DNA from: Bordetella sp.
Lineage (GTDB): Bacteria; Pseudomonadota; Alphaproteobacteria; Caulobacterales; Caulobacteraceae
Assembly: GCA_017308115.1 (NCBI GenBank)
Contig: JAFKFS010000022.1
Location: 1-50,571 of the forward strand
Direction: 5' to 3'
Length of the DNA stretch: 50,571 bases
The first letter of the stretch is position 1, and each line of letters opens with the position of its first letter. A program made the position numbers and the translations under genes. The notes beneath the pieces were generated by a model. It made no database searches. It had not been told where the DNA came from and saw only the letters and a program-made list of their open reading frames with translations. Positions 1-9,060 of the stretch are shown piece by piece.

Positions 1-2660
1 CCCCAGGTGCCGGCGTAGTCGTACGTCGGCGCGCCCGGCAGGGCCTGGATCTCGAAGCTGCTCAGATAGCTGATCGCCGAGCTGACGCTGAGCTGCCCCT
101 CGTCCGGCAGGCCGACATCGCCCAGGTGCAGGCGCCAGTCCAACTGCAGGTCCACGCCGGTGACGTTGAACTGGCCCAGGTTCAGCAGAGGCTGACGCGG
201 GTTGATCATATAGCCGTCGTTGGTCCCGCGATCCTGCAGGGTGCAGTAGTAGTTGTTCGGATCGAACGTCGGGTTGTTGCCCCCGTCGTTGAAGCAGTAG
301 CGGATGCCGTTGCCCACGCCCAGGACGCCGACCGCATCGGCCACCTTGATCTGATACCAGTCGATCGAGGCGCTGATGTTGCTCAGCCAGGGCGACTGGA
401 AGGTCGGCTGCAGCACCGTGCCGAACGAATAGGTGTCGGCCGTTTCTTCCTGCAGGTCGGGGTTGCCGCCGGTCAGGGCGAACACCTGGGCGGCGCCGAA
501 CTGGAAGTCGTTGATCAGGGCCGAAGGCACGCCCAGAGACACGCACAGGGCCTTGACCTTTTCGGCGTCGGGGCCGTTGCGGAACGAACTGCGGTAGTCG
601 CAGGGATCGCCGTTGGTGTTGCTGGCGGACGGGGTGCCGATGTCGACCGTGGCCGACGAGACGGGCGAGTAGAGCTCGCCGACGCTCGGGGCCCGGACCG
701 CCCGATTATAGCCGCCGCGCAGACGCACGATGTCGTTCACCTGCCAGTTCAGATCGGCCTTGTAGGCATGGACGCCGCCGACCGAGCTGTAGTCGGAGTA
801 GCGGTAGCCCAGGTCCATCTCCAGCGACTTGACCAGGGGCAGGTCGCGCAGCAGCGGGATCAGGAACTCGGCGAAGACCTCGGTCGTGTCGACGCTGCCC
901 GAAGACGCGCGCAGCTCGCTGTAGCCCAGGATGTCGCTGGTGCCGTCCGGCTGGTCCAGGGCGCCGTCGGGGCGGAAGTCGAACTGGTTGTAGCGATAGC
1001 CCAGGCCGGCGGCGAAGCGGACTTCGCCCGCCGGAAGGTTGAACAGGCCGCCCTGCATCGACGCCTCGGCCATGCGCTGGGTCAGCTCATTGGTGTTGGT
1101 GGTGTTGCGCCGCACATAGTCCACGCACTCGGGGGACGGATCGTGATTGCCGAAGGGATTGAAGCCGCCGGCGCAGAATTCCGATCCGCCGGTCGGGCTG
1201 TACAGCAGGCGGGTGATGGCCGAACGGCTGACGCCTCCCGTCTGGACGTTCTCGAAATCGGCCTGGGACACGCTGGCGTACGCCTCCCAGGTCCAGTCCT
1301 TGTAGCCGACCTGGCCCGACAGTCCGCTGATGAACTGATAGACGTTATAGGCGTAGGACTGCAGGCGCTCGCCTGCGAAGTCCAGGTCCTTCCACAGGGC
1401 GAAATCCGCCGTCGGATTCGGCCTGGAAGCCAGGATGTGAGCGAAGTCGGCGCCGATGTAGGGGTTGGTCACGGGCGCCGACAGGGCATAGGCCAGACCG
1501 GCCAGGGTCGGATTGAAGGTCCCCTCCGATTCATAGCTGGTCAAGGAGCCTTGCAGGAAGAAGTCGATCTCCGGCGTCACCTGATAGTCGATGCGGCTGA
1601 ACAGCGAATAGCGTTCGTTCTCGTTCTGGATACGCCCGCGGTTCCAGCCCCACAGCATGTTGGTCCCGGCGGCGTTCAGGAAGTGGTTGTCGGTCTCCGG
1701 GTCCTTCAGGTTCATCACCGGCGAGGCGCCGCCGAGGTTGAACAGGGTCTGGTCGCCGGTGTTGAAGCCGATCTGACCGTTGTAGAAGCCGCCGGCGCCC
1801 AGCACCGGATTGACGCCGTACTGGCCGACGAAGACGTCGTTCACCGCCGCCAGAGTCGGCCGGTTGCTGCCGAACCACGCCGCACCCTGGGAGATGATGG
1901 CGGTGTTGGACTGGCGATTGCGCACGAAATAATAATCGCGCTTGGACTGATAGGCCACGTCGCGCATCGAATAGTCGAGCGAGATCACGGCCCGGCCGCG
2001 GTCGTCGGCGAAGGTGTCGCCCGCCGTGACGGACAGGCGGAAGGTCTCGCCGTCGCCGTAATCGCTGACGCCGTACTGGGAGGCGACGGTCAGGCCGCTG
2101 AAATCGCGCTTCAGGATGAAGTTGACCACGCCCGCCGTGGCGTCCGAGCCATAGGCGGTCGAGGCGCCGCCGGTGATGACCTCGACATTGCCGATCAGGG
2201 CTTCAGGAATGATGTTCAGATCGACCGAACCGTCCGGGTTGGACGGCTGAAGACGCTTGCCGTCCAGCAGCAGCAGGGTGCGCTTGGAGCCCAGGCCGCG
2301 CAGGCTGGCGTAGGCCTGGCCGCCGTTCAGGGAGGTGGAGGACGAGCCGGCCGTGCTCTGGCCCATGGCGCCCGAGAACTGCGGCATCTGGGTCAGGGCC
2401 TTTTCCACCGTCACCTGCCCGGTGTTCTCGATGGCTTCGGTGGTGACGGAGACCAGCGGGCTGTTGGAGGCGTAATCGCGGCGGGCGATGCGCGAACCGG
2501 TGACGACGATCTCACTGACTTCGACCGCGGCGCCCGGATCTTCGGCCGCTTCCTGGGCGGCGACCGTCGACGCGCTCATCAGAGCGACCGAGGCGCACCC
2601 GCCGGCCAACAGGGCGCGATACATCGCGGGGCGCCCGCCCCCAGAAACACTAAAAATCAT
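1..2660 (-). CDS. TonB-dependent receptor, C-terminus outside window
   Basis: This is an outer-membrane TonB-dependent receptor that imports an unidentified ligand. Translating the minus strand from ATG 2660 gives a signal peptide ending near AAQ (about residue 36), a TonB-box-like VSEIVVTGSR at about 48-57, and a plug domain with an LRGLGSKRTLLLLDGKR-like segment and a STAYGSDATAGVVNF segment. The frame then stays open to the left edge, so at least 886 residues are present and the barrel end is missing. ATG 2660 is preferred over ATG 2624 because AGAGGGGA lies just upstream of it. It is separated from the receptor to its right by 434 bases and probably has its own promoter. The plug resembles the large Caulobacterales receptors often linked to plant glycans or oligosaccharides, but the substrate cannot be read from sequence. 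Confidence 0.93.
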   Translation of the reverse strand, partial: MIFSVSGGGRPAMYRALLAGGCASVALMSASTVAAQEAAEDPGAAVEVSEIVVTGSRIARRDYASNSPLVSVTTEAIENTGQVTVEKALTQMPQFSGAMGQSTAGSSSTSLNGGQAYASLRGLGSKRTLLLLDGKRLQPSNPDGSVDLNIIPEALIGNVEVITGGASTAYGSDATAGVVNFILKRDFSGLTVASQYGVSDYGDGETFRLSVTAGDTFADDRGRAVISLDYSMRDVAYQSKRDYYFVRNRQSNTAIISQGAAWFGSNRPTLAAVNDVFVGQYGVNPVLGAGGFYNGQIGFNTGDQTLFNLGGASPVMNLKDPETDNHFLNAAGTNMLWGWNRGRIQNENERYSLFSRIDYQVTPEIDFFLQGSLTSYESEGTFNPTLAGLAYALSAPVTNPYIGADFAHILASRPNPTADFALWKDLDFAGERLQSYAYNVYQFISGLSGQVGYKDWTWEAYASVSQADFENVQTGGVSRSAITRLLYSPTGGSEFCAGGFNPFGNHDPSPECVDYVRRNTTNTNELTQRMAEASMQGGLFNLPAGEVRFAAGLGYRYNQFDFRPDGALDQPDGTSDILGYSELRASSGSVDTTEVFAEFLIPLLRDLPLVKSLEMDLGYRYSDYSSVGGVHAYKADLNWQVNDIVRLRGGYNRAVRAPSVGELYSPVSSATVDIGTPSASNTNGDPCDYRSSFRNGPDAEKVKALCVSLGVPSALINDFQFGAAQVFALTGGNPDLQEETADTYSFGTVLQPTFQSPWLSNISASIDWYQIKVADAVGVLGVGNGIRYCFNDGGNNPTFDPNNYYCTLQDRGTNDGYMINPRQPLLNLGQFNVTGVDLQLDWRLHLGDVGLPDEGQLSVSSAISYLSSFEIQALPGAPTYDYAGTW

Positions 2661-3094
2661 GAAGTCCCCTCTCGTACTGACGTTTCATCGGCCGTCCCCA
2701 CGGCCGCCGCGCGATTCTTGAAAATGCGCTTCGCCAATCACTGTATTTAGTAAGGAAGATTTCTCCACACGATCAGAGACTATTCCCTCCAATTCGAAAT
2801 AATTTTCGACAATTAGTCGGAATTGCAAATTTTTCTCCGCGATCCCGACGCCAAAGCGACGCTTCCAAGGCAGGCCGCGGCTCGACCAGGCGACGGATCG
2901 GGCGGCGCCCGAGCCCGCGCCCCCTTCCCGCCTGAAAGCGCACGGGAGGGCCCGCCCCGCCGCCGCGCCCGGCCGAGCCCGGACGGCAGAAAGGCCCACA
3001 GGGCGCTATGGGGCTTTGAAAGGCTTGGGCATGAAACAGGATGCGGCCGGCCCCGCGCCTGCGGTCCGCCTCGCCGGTTCGTCCGTCAAACGCC
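2661..3094. other. Intergenic region with AT-rich promoter island
   Basis: No convincing gene lies here. Bases about 2740-2835 are strikingly AT-rich for this genome, with repeated TTCGAAAT and AATT elements, and lie directly upstream of the receptor that starts at 2660. They probably hold its promoter and operator, although no clear -35/-10 pair could be fixed. Bases 2870-3090 are very GC-rich and contain an imperfect terminator-like hairpin. Confidence 0.5.
2990..3017 (-). terminator. Possible terminator after the 3095-5110 receptor
   Basis: AAAGGCCCA and TGGGGCTTT form an imperfect hairpin about 80 bases downstream of the receptor stop at 3095. The stem has one mismatch and is followed on the minus strand by only a short T-run. 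Its position fits the end of the long minus-strand array, but the call is weak. Confidence 0.35.
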
Positions 3095-5110
3095 TCAGTA
3101 GGCCAGGCGCAGGCCCAGCGTCAGAGTGCGGGGCGGGGCGTAGCCGGCGACGCCGCCGGCGGTTTCGGAGACCTCGACCTCGGCGTCGAACAGATTGTCG
3201 GCCGCCAGCCACAACAGGGTGCGCGGCCCCGCGCGCCATTCCACGCGGACGTCCACGGCGACGGCCGCGTCCAGCACGCGGCTGTTCAGGTCGTCCTCGA
3301 ACCGCCCGCTCTCATAGCGGGCCTGGACCGCCAGGCCGAGCCGGTCCGACGCCTGCCATTCCAGCCCGCCGGTCACGCTCCAGATCGGGGCCTGGGCCGG
3401 GCGCAGTCCGGTCAGTTGGGGCGCCGCCGATCCGCCGTCCATCCGCGCATCGGTCATCGACAGGGCGCCGTTCAGATGCAGACCCCGGCGCAGCGTCCGG
3501 CGCGCCGTCAGCTCGATCCCCGTCGCTTCGATGGTCCCGGCGTTCTGGCGCTGGCGCAGCACCCCGCCCGCCGGAACGAAGCCCGCCCGGGGGAAGGTCC
3601 CCGGCCCCTCGGCGATCGTGACGTTGACGATAGCGTCCTCGATCCGGTTCCAGAACAGATTGACGCCCAGGGCCGAGATCGGCCCCTCGAACGCCAGCCC
3701 CGCCTCGACCCCCTGCAGGGTTTCAGGGACCAGCGCCGCATTGGCCTCGGTCAGGTCGTTGCCGACGCGGAACGGCCGGTGCAGCTCGTTCAGCGTCGCC
3801 GGACGGAAGCCGGAATAGGCCGCCGCCCGCGCCGCCCACCCGCCGCCGATGAAGCGGCGCGCCGCCAGCCGGGCGCTCACCACCTCGCCCGAGCGGTCGG
3901 GGTCGGTTTCATCCAGCGTGGGCAGGCCCGTCTCGCGGTCCCATTCGCGCCGCCGACCGTTCTCGTTGCGCCAGCCGTCCAAACGAAGGCCGCCGGCCAC
4001 CAGCCACAGATCGTCGCTCCACGAGCCTTCGCCATAGAGGCCCGCCACCGAGGTCTCGCCGCCCGCCGCGCGGTCGCGGGTGAAGGCGCCGTTCATGAAG
4101 CGGAAGCGCTCGCGCGTCTCGCCCTCGTTGAAGCGGGCGTCGGCGCCCAGCTCCCATTCCAGCCGCCCTCCGGCGACGTCGCGCGCCGAGCGACGCAGGG
4201 CGGCGTTAACGCCCCAGCCGGTCGCCGGGGTCTCATACTGGTCGTTGGCGGGCGTGGTCGTGCTGCGGTCCGCCGCCACCGCGACGGAGGTGTTGGCGAA
4301 GTCGCTCTCGCGCCGCCAGGCCTGCAGGCGCCAGCCATAGCGCCCCTCCTGCGCCCGCCGCGCCGCCGTGGCGGACAGCAGGTGGCCGCCGGCGCTGGAT
4401 CGCGCCCCGGCCAACCCCGAGCCGCGCGCCTCGTCATAGACCGAGGCCCGCAACGACACGCCGGCCTCGCCCACCGGCGCATCCAGCCGCACGGCCGCCG
4501 CGCGGGCCTCCAGGTCCAGGGGCGTGTCCGCCTTCCCGGCCGCCGCGCCGCGCACGGGCCTGTAGCCGTCGCTGGTCTCATAAAGCGTCGAGGCCGTCAG
4601 CCGCGCCCGACCGAGGTCCAGGCCCCCTGATCCCGCCAGGCGCGCCCCGCCCCGTTCCGACACCGAGGCCGACAGCACCCCGCCGCGCTCACGCTCGCGC
4701 AGCTGGATCACCCCCGTCAGGGCGCCCGCGCCATAGGGACCGGCCCCCGCGCCGCGCACGATGTCGAGGCTCTCCAGGCTCTCGGTCGGCAGTTGCGACC
4801 AGATCACCCAGCCGCCGAAGGGATCGTTCATCGGCACGCCGTCCAGCGTCACCAGGGTCCGCCCCGCCCCCGACGGCGCGATGGCGCGCAGGGAGATCCC
4901 CTGGGTCGTCGGATTGGCCGCCAGGCTGGACGTGCGTCGGAACAGGGACACCGCCGGAACGCTCGCCAGAGCCTCGTCCAGACGCGCCGACCTCGCCAGC
5001 GCCGCCTCGTCCAGCCGAATGACCGAGAAGGCCGCCTCCCCCGCCGCCGCCGGCAGACGCGCCGCCGTCACCACCACCTCGTCCACGACAACCGGCTGAG
5101 ACTCAAACAC
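3095..5110 (-). CDS. TonB-dependent receptor lacking a signal peptide
   Basis: A 671-residue TonB-dependent receptor. It begins MFESQPVVVDEVVVTAARLP, so the TonB-box region and plug start at once with no signal peptide. The plug has an SLRAIAPSGAGRTLVTLDG segment and a GPYGAGALTGVIQL segment, and the C-terminus is a normal barrel end (LTLGLRLAY). The start is GTG 5110 with AGGAGA six bases upstream. An in-frame TAG, the stop of the cytochrome gene, lies 18 bases before it, so no longer N-terminus is possible in this frame. It is the last gene of the array with the PQQ dehydrogenase and cytochrome c. Either the leader was lost, making the receptor unable to reach the outer membrane, or export uses an unrecognised route. 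The substrate is unknown. Confidence 0.9.
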   Translation of the reverse strand: MFESQPVVVDEVVVTAARLPAAAGEAAFSVIRLDEAALARSARLDEALASVPAVSLFRRTSSLAANPTTQGISLRAIAPSGAGRTLVTLDGVPMNDPFGGWVIWSQLPTESLESLDIVRGAGAGPYGAGALTGVIQLRERERGGVLSASVSERGGARLAGSGGLDLGRARLTASTLYETSDGYRPVRGAAAGKADTPLDLEARAAAVRLDAPVGEAGVSLRASVYDEARGSGLAGARSSAGGHLLSATAARRAQEGRYGWRLQAWRRESDFANTSVAVAADRSTTTPANDQYETPATGWGVNAALRRSARDVAGGRLEWELGADARFNEGETRERFRFMNGAFTRDRAAGGETSVAGLYGEGSWSDDLWLVAGGLRLDGWRNENGRRREWDRETGLPTLDETDPDRSGEVVSARLAARRFIGGGWAARAAAYSGFRPATLNELHRPFRVGNDLTEANAALVPETLQGVEAGLAFEGPISALGVNLFWNRIEDAIVNVTIAEGPGTFPRAGFVPAGGVLRQRQNAGTIEATGIELTARRTLRRGLHLNGALSMTDARMDGGSAAPQLTGLRPAQAPIWSVTGGLEWQASDRLGLAVQARYESGRFEDDLNSRVLDAAVAVDVRVEWRAGPRTLLWLAADNLFDAEVEVSETAGGVAGYAPPRTLTLGLRLAY

Positions 5111-5128
5111 CCTACGTCTCCTGCGCCG

Positions 5129-5686
5129 CTACCTGGGCGGCAAAGCCTTGGCGAGATAGCCGATCACCGTGTCGATGTCGTCCGCCGAGGCCTGCATGCC
5201 ATTGGCCTCCATGCGGGCGACGATGGAATCCCACTCCGCTTCGGTGTGGCCCGTGGCCGTCACAAGTATGAGGGAGTGGCAAGTTCCGCACAGGCGCTGA
5301 GCCACATTACGCCCCGCCCCCGCAGGCAGAACGCCCGGTTGGACCGCCGGTTTCACCACCGCAGGCGGCGTCTGTTGCGCAGGGAGATTCGCCTTTGCCG
5401 CAGGGGCAGGTGCGGGTGAAGGCGCAGCCGCCTCCTCCGAAGGGGTCCTGAGCGGGACAGCAGGCGGCGCGGCCTGAGCCGGGACCTCCTCAGGCGCGGC
5501 TTCGGTCGGCGCGGGCGCAACGTCGGGCTTCGCTGCGGGGACAGGAGCGACCGCGGCAGGCGCAGGTTCCGGCGCCTCCTCTGGCCTGGCCGGGTAAGAG
5601 GGTTGGCACGCCGCCAGAGCCAGGGCCGCCGCCAGGGCGCCGACCGAGATGCGGACGACCGACGAAGTCAGGAACAACGACCACAT
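5129..5686 (-). CDS. Lipoprotein c-type cytochrome
   Basis: A 185-residue periplasmic c-type cytochrome. The N-terminus has a hydrophobic stretch ending in a lipobox (LALAAC, Cys about 27), so it should be a lipid-anchored protein. About 90 residues rich in Pro, Ala and Glu follow as a flexible tether. The C-terminal haem domain carries CGTCH and a Met-containing segment (MEANGM) that may give the axial ligand. Its ATG shares one base with the stop of the MFS gene (TGATG), so translation is probably coupled. It lies in the same array as a PQQ quinoprotein dehydrogenase, and single-haem cytochromes are the usual electron acceptors of such enzymes. It probably relays electrons from that dehydrogenase to the respiratory chain. 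The tether length is unusual for so small a haem domain. Confidence 0.88.
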   Translation of the reverse strand: MWSLFLTSSVVRISVGALAAALALAACQPSYPARPEEAPEPAPAAVAPVPAAKPDVAPAPTEAAPEEVPAQAAPPAVPLRTPSEEAAAPSPAPAPAAKANLPAQQTPPAVVKPAVQPGVLPAGAGRNVAQRLCGTCHSLILVTATGHTEAEWDSIVARMEANGMQASADDIDTVIGYLAKALPPR

Positions 5687-6999
5687 CAGTTGAACTCCTC
5701 TGCGGCAGGCTCGGCGATGCGTTCCACGCGGCCGACCAGGAAGGTGTAGGAAAGCGCTCCGATCAGGGCGAGCACGCCGATGAAGGCCAGCCCCCCGAAG
5801 AAGGAGCCCGTCGCGGCGACGATGAAACCAATCATCATCGGCGTGACGATCCCGGCCAGGTTGGTGCAGAAGTTGAACACCCCGGCGGTCAGGCCGATCA
5901 GGCTCTTGGGCGCCACGTCGGAAATCAGGGTCCAGCCCAGGTTCGACATGCCCTGGCCGAAGAAGGCGACGGACATGACGGCGATCACCAGGGCGTCGGA
6001 TTCGAGGAAGGCCGCCGAGATGATCGTCGAAGACAGCAGCAGCCCCCCGACGATCGGCAGCTTGCGTCCGAAGGTGGCCGAGCCGCTGCGCTTGACCAGG
6101 GCGTCCGACAGCTGGCCGCCGATCAGCACCCCGACCGAGGCGGCGATGAAGGGCAGCACCGCCATCCAGCCGACCTTGAGCCAGGGCATGTTGCGTTCGG
6201 CCACCAGATAGGTGGGAAACCAGGTCAGGAAGAAAACGAGGGTGGCGTTGGTGGCGAACTGGCCGATGGAGGCGCCCAGAATCTGACGCTTGCCGAGCAG
6301 CCAGCCGATCTGCCTCCAGGAGAAGGGCGTCTTGCCCGCCGCCGACGCCAGGCCGCCGCCTCCCGCCGCGATGTGATCCAACTCGACCTGATTGACCATG
6401 CGGCTGTGCTCGGGATCGCGATAGACCTGCCACCACAGCAGCGCGAACAGCACGCCGATGACGCCCGCGATGATAAACAGGGCCCGCCAGCCGAAGGTCC
6501 CCGTCACCCAGAACAGGACCGGGCTGAGGAAGGCGATGCCGAAATACATGCCCACGGAGTAGACGCTGTTGGCGCGCGCCCTCTCCTGCTGCGGGAACCA
6601 CGACACCAGGATGCGGCTGTTGGCGGGGAAACACGGCGCCTCGGCCGCGCCCAGGCCCAGACGATAAACGATCAGCGAGATCAGCCCTGTCGCCGCGCCC
6701 TGCAGGGCGGTGAACAGCGACCAGACGCCGACCGACAGGGCGTAGGTCAGACGAACGCCGAAGCGGTCCAGGAACATCCCGCCCGGAATCTGCGCCAGGG
6801 CGTAGCTCCACGAGAAGGCCGAGAACAGCACGCCCATGGTCGCCGCGCCGAGCGCCAGATCCTTCGACATGCTGGGCGCCGCGACCGCCAGGAGCGAACG
6901 GTCAAGGTAGTTGATCATCGTCCCGACGGCGATCAGGGCGAGCACGACATAGCGCGTGCGGGTCCTTTTTTTCGGCGGGGCGGACAGGGCTGCGTCCAT
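5686..6999 (-). CDS. MFS transporter, ACS (anion:cation symporter) type
   Basis: An inner-membrane major facilitator of about 437 residues with twelve predicted helices. The first helix holds the INYLDRSLLAVAAP signature typical of the anion:cation symporter family, which includes the GudP, DgoT and ExuT carriers for sugar acids and the TtuB carrier for tartrate. ATG 6999 (MDAALSAPPKK) is chosen because the longer reading frame adds only an Arg-rich, non-hydrophobic leader; the ribosome site before it is weak. The stop overlaps the cytochrome start. Its family argues that the substrate is an organic anion such as an aldonate, uronate or hydroxy-dicarboxylate. This would suit a locus in which the PQQ dehydrogenase makes an acid in the periplasm and CoA-dependent enzymes break it down inside. 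Confidence 0.9.
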   Translation of the reverse strand: MDAALSAPPKKRTRTRYVVLALIAVGTMINYLDRSLLAVAAPSMSKDLALGAATMGVLFSAFSWSYALAQIPGGMFLDRFGVRLTYALSVGVWSLFTALQGAATGLISLIVYRLGLGAAEAPCFPANSRILVSWFPQQERARANSVYSVGMYFGIAFLSPVLFWVTGTFGWRALFIIAGVIGVLFALLWWQVYRDPEHSRMVNQVELDHIAAGGGGLASAAGKTPFSWRQIGWLLGKRQILGASIGQFATNATLVFFLTWFPTYLVAERNMPWLKVGWMAVLPFIAASVGVLIGGQLSDALVKRSGSATFGRKLPIVGGLLLSSTIISAAFLESDALVIAVMSVAFFGQGMSNLGWTLISDVAPKSLIGLTAGVFNFCTNLAGIVTPMMIGFIVAATGSFFGGLAFIGVLALIGALSYTFLVGRVERIAEPAAEEFN

Positions 7000-7024
7000 T
7001 GGCTGAATCCACTGACTAGAAGCC

Positions 7025-7078
7025 GCCCGACGGCGTCGGGCGCGGAACACGCTCCGCGGAGTCTCCCCCGCGGAGCGT
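7025..7078 (-). other. Two tandem hairpins in the array
   Basis: Bases 7049-7059 and 7068-7078 form a perfect 11-bp stem (ACGCTCCGCGG with CCGCGGAGCGT) around an 8-base loop. Directly downstream on the minus strand, 7025-7031 and 7035-7041 form a 7-bp stem (GCCCGAC with GTCGGGC) around 3 bases. Neither is followed by a T-tract. They fill the gap between the PQQ dehydrogenase and the MFS gene and are more likely an mRNA-stabilising or attenuating structure than a full terminator. Confidence 0.6.
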
Positions 7079-7084
7079 CAGGCG

Positions 7085-9040
7085 CTAGGGGAGGACGAAG
7101 GCGTTCAGGGTGTCGGACATCCTTGGCGCGCCGACCGCCGTGCCGCCGGCGCCGGTGACGACGACGTACTGCTTGCCGTCCTTGCCCATGTAGGTGATGG
7201 GCGTGGAGTGGGCGCTGGCGTCCAGTTCGACAGACCACTTCTCTTCGCCGGTGCGGGCGTCATAGGCGCGGAAGGTGCGGTCGTTTGTGGCGCCGATGAA
7301 GACCAGGCCGCCCGCCGTCTGGATGTTGCCGCCCAGGTTGCGGGCGCCGGTGGCCACGTCGGTCTTCAGGCCGGGAATGGTTCCCAGCGGCGCGCGCCAC
7401 AGGATTTCGCCCTTGCTGATGTCGACCGCCACCAGTTCGCCCCACGGCGTGGGGGTGCAGGGCAGCATGGTGTCGGCGTCGATGCGATAGGCGAACCCCG
7501 ACTGCGTGATGGGCGCGCCCGGCTCGGCGGCCCCGCGGCGGCGGGGCGGACGCGGACCGCCGAAGCCCGGCGTCACCGGCCCGGCCGGGCGGAACTGCCC
7601 CATGTTCTGAACATTGACGATGAAGACGTCCGAATTCGGATCGTAGGAGGGTCCGCCCCAGTTCGGCCCGCCCAGGGTCGAGGGGAAGCTGAGGGTGCCC
7701 CGCGTCATCAGCGGCCGCCCATAGAGGCCGGTCACCTCGATGTTGTTCTCATCCCAGAAGGCGGTGCAGTAGGCGTGCTGTTCGGGCGTGATGTTGGGGA
7801 TTTCATCGCGCGTCATGGTCACGCGCGCCAGCGGCCCGGGCCGCACGGGGAAGGGCTGGGTCGGCCAGGCGTCGTCCTTGGGATCGTCGCTGCGCGGCGT
7901 CGGCCTTTCCTCGATCTCGTGCAGGGGACGACCGGTCAGGCGATCATAGACGAACAACAGGCTCTGCTTGCCGGTGAGCGCCACCGCCGGAATGGTGCGA
8001 TCGCCCTGCCGGAACTCCACCAGGACGGGCGGGGTGGGCATGTCCCAGTCCCACAGGTCCTTGTGCGTGACCTGATGGTGCCATTTCAGCGCGCCGGTGC
8101 GCGCGTCCAGCGCCAGCAGGCTGTTGGCGTACAGTTCCGACCCCGCGGCGCGACCGTTCAGGTCGCCCACCGGCGCGAAGACGACGCCGTTTTCCTCGTC
8201 GATGGTGATGGTGGACCAGACGTTGGCGCCGCTGCGGTCCTTCCACTCGTCGCCGCTATAGGTCTCGTGATTGGCCTCGCCGGGCTGGGGCACGGTGTGG
8301 AAGGCCCAGACCAGTTCGCCCGTCCGCACGTCCCAGGCGCGCACGTCGCCGCGCGGGCCGGGAGGGCCCATTTCCCCAGGACGCGCGCCCGTGATGATCA
8401 GGTTATCGTAGAGGGCGACCGGATTGGGGATGGTGAAGGTGTCGCGGCGGCTTTCGCCCACCACCTCGGACACGACGCCGACATAGGCGTCGATCAGACC
8501 GCCCTGGCCGAAATCGGCCGCCAACTGGCGCGTCCGCACGTCCAGCGCCGCGAGATAACCCTTGTCCGTCGCGAAGATGATGCGCGGACCGTGGGTCGCG
8601 TCGCCCGGCCACCAGGCGATGCCGCGCCCATGGATGTTGCGCTCCGACTCCCACTTCCACAGCACCTTGCCGGTCTCCGGCTCCAGGGCGGTGATGGTGG
8701 ACTTCAGCTCGAGAATGTTCGGATTGGTCGGCGTCGAGACATACATGACCCCGTCGATCACCAGGGGCGTCACCTCCCAGCGATAGTCCAGGCCACGATC
8801 GCCCTCGTCATCGGTTCCGCCGCCGTAGCGGAAGGTCCAGGCCCGCTGAAGACCGCCGACATTCTCCGGCGTGATCTGCGTCAGGGGCGAGAAATTGGTC
8901 GAACCGGGATTCTGACCGTAGCTGCGCCAGGTCCTTCCGTCGTCGGTCGATTGGGCCCCGGATTGGGCCAGGGCCGGCGATGCGGCCATGAGGATCAGCG
9001 CCAGGCTGGCGCCGACGCCTTTGAGAGCGCTCTTGGTCAT
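7085..9040 (-). CDS. PQQ-dependent quinoprotein dehydrogenase
   Basis: A 651-residue periplasmic pyrroloquinoline-quinone dehydrogenase with an eight-bladed propeller. A signal peptide ends at ALAQ (about residue 26). Trp-docking repeats such as ITALEPETGKVLWKW and LLALDARTGALKWHHQ recur, and the HKDLWDWDMPTPP segment (about 326-337) holds the Asp expected as catalytic base. It oxidises an alcohol, sugar or hydroxy acid and passes electrons to a cytochrome or quinone. No C-terminal haem domain is present, so the lipoprotein cytochrome three genes on is the likely acceptor. ATG 9040 is preferred because AGAGGA lies upstream and it begins a good leader; ATG 9064 is an alternative that overlaps the ThuA stop. 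The nearest family members include glucose-, quinate- and membrane-alcohol-type enzymes, so the substrate is open. No PQQ synthesis genes are in the window. Confidence 0.92.
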   Translation of the reverse strand: MTKSALKGVGASLALILMAASPALAQSGAQSTDDGRTWRSYGQNPGSTNFSPLTQITPENVGGLQRAWTFRYGGGTDDEGDRGLDYRWEVTPLVIDGVMYVSTPTNPNILELKSTITALEPETGKVLWKWESERNIHGRGIAWWPGDATHGPRIIFATDKGYLAALDVRTRQLAADFGQGGLIDAYVGVVSEVVGESRRDTFTIPNPVALYDNLIITGARPGEMGPPGPRGDVRAWDVRTGELVWAFHTVPQPGEANHETYSGDEWKDRSGANVWSTITIDEENGVVFAPVGDLNGRAAGSELYANSLLALDARTGALKWHHQVTHKDLWDWDMPTPPVLVEFRQGDRTIPAVALTGKQSLLFVYDRLTGRPLHEIEERPTPRSDDPKDDAWPTQPFPVRPGPLARVTMTRDEIPNITPEQHAYCTAFWDENNIEVTGLYGRPLMTRGTLSFPSTLGGPNWGGPSYDPNSDVFIVNVQNMGQFRPAGPVTPGFGGPRPPRRRGAAEPGAPITQSGFAYRIDADTMLPCTPTPWGELVAVDISKGEILWRAPLGTIPGLKTDVATGARNLGGNIQTAGGLVFIGATNDRTFRAYDARTGEEKWSVELDASAHSTPITYMGKDGKQYVVVTGAGGTAVGAPRMSDTLNAFVLP

Positions 9041-9060
9041 GGGGCGTTCCTCTTGCTTGT

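Noticed and set aside
126..2750. A very long plus-strand open frame opposite the first receptor
   Set aside because: It is the mirror of a convincing TonB receptor on the minus strand; its protein is repetitive in Arg, Val, Gly and Gln with no family resemblance, as expected from an antisense frame in GC-rich DNA. The same applies to long plus-strand frames opposite the genes at 7-9 kb, 14-18 kb and 24-27 kb.
2685..2999. A 104-codon minus-strand frame upstream of the first receptor
   Set aside because: Its composition changes sharply from Arg/Gly-rich to a short ordinary stretch, and it spans the probable promoter island. No family resemblance.
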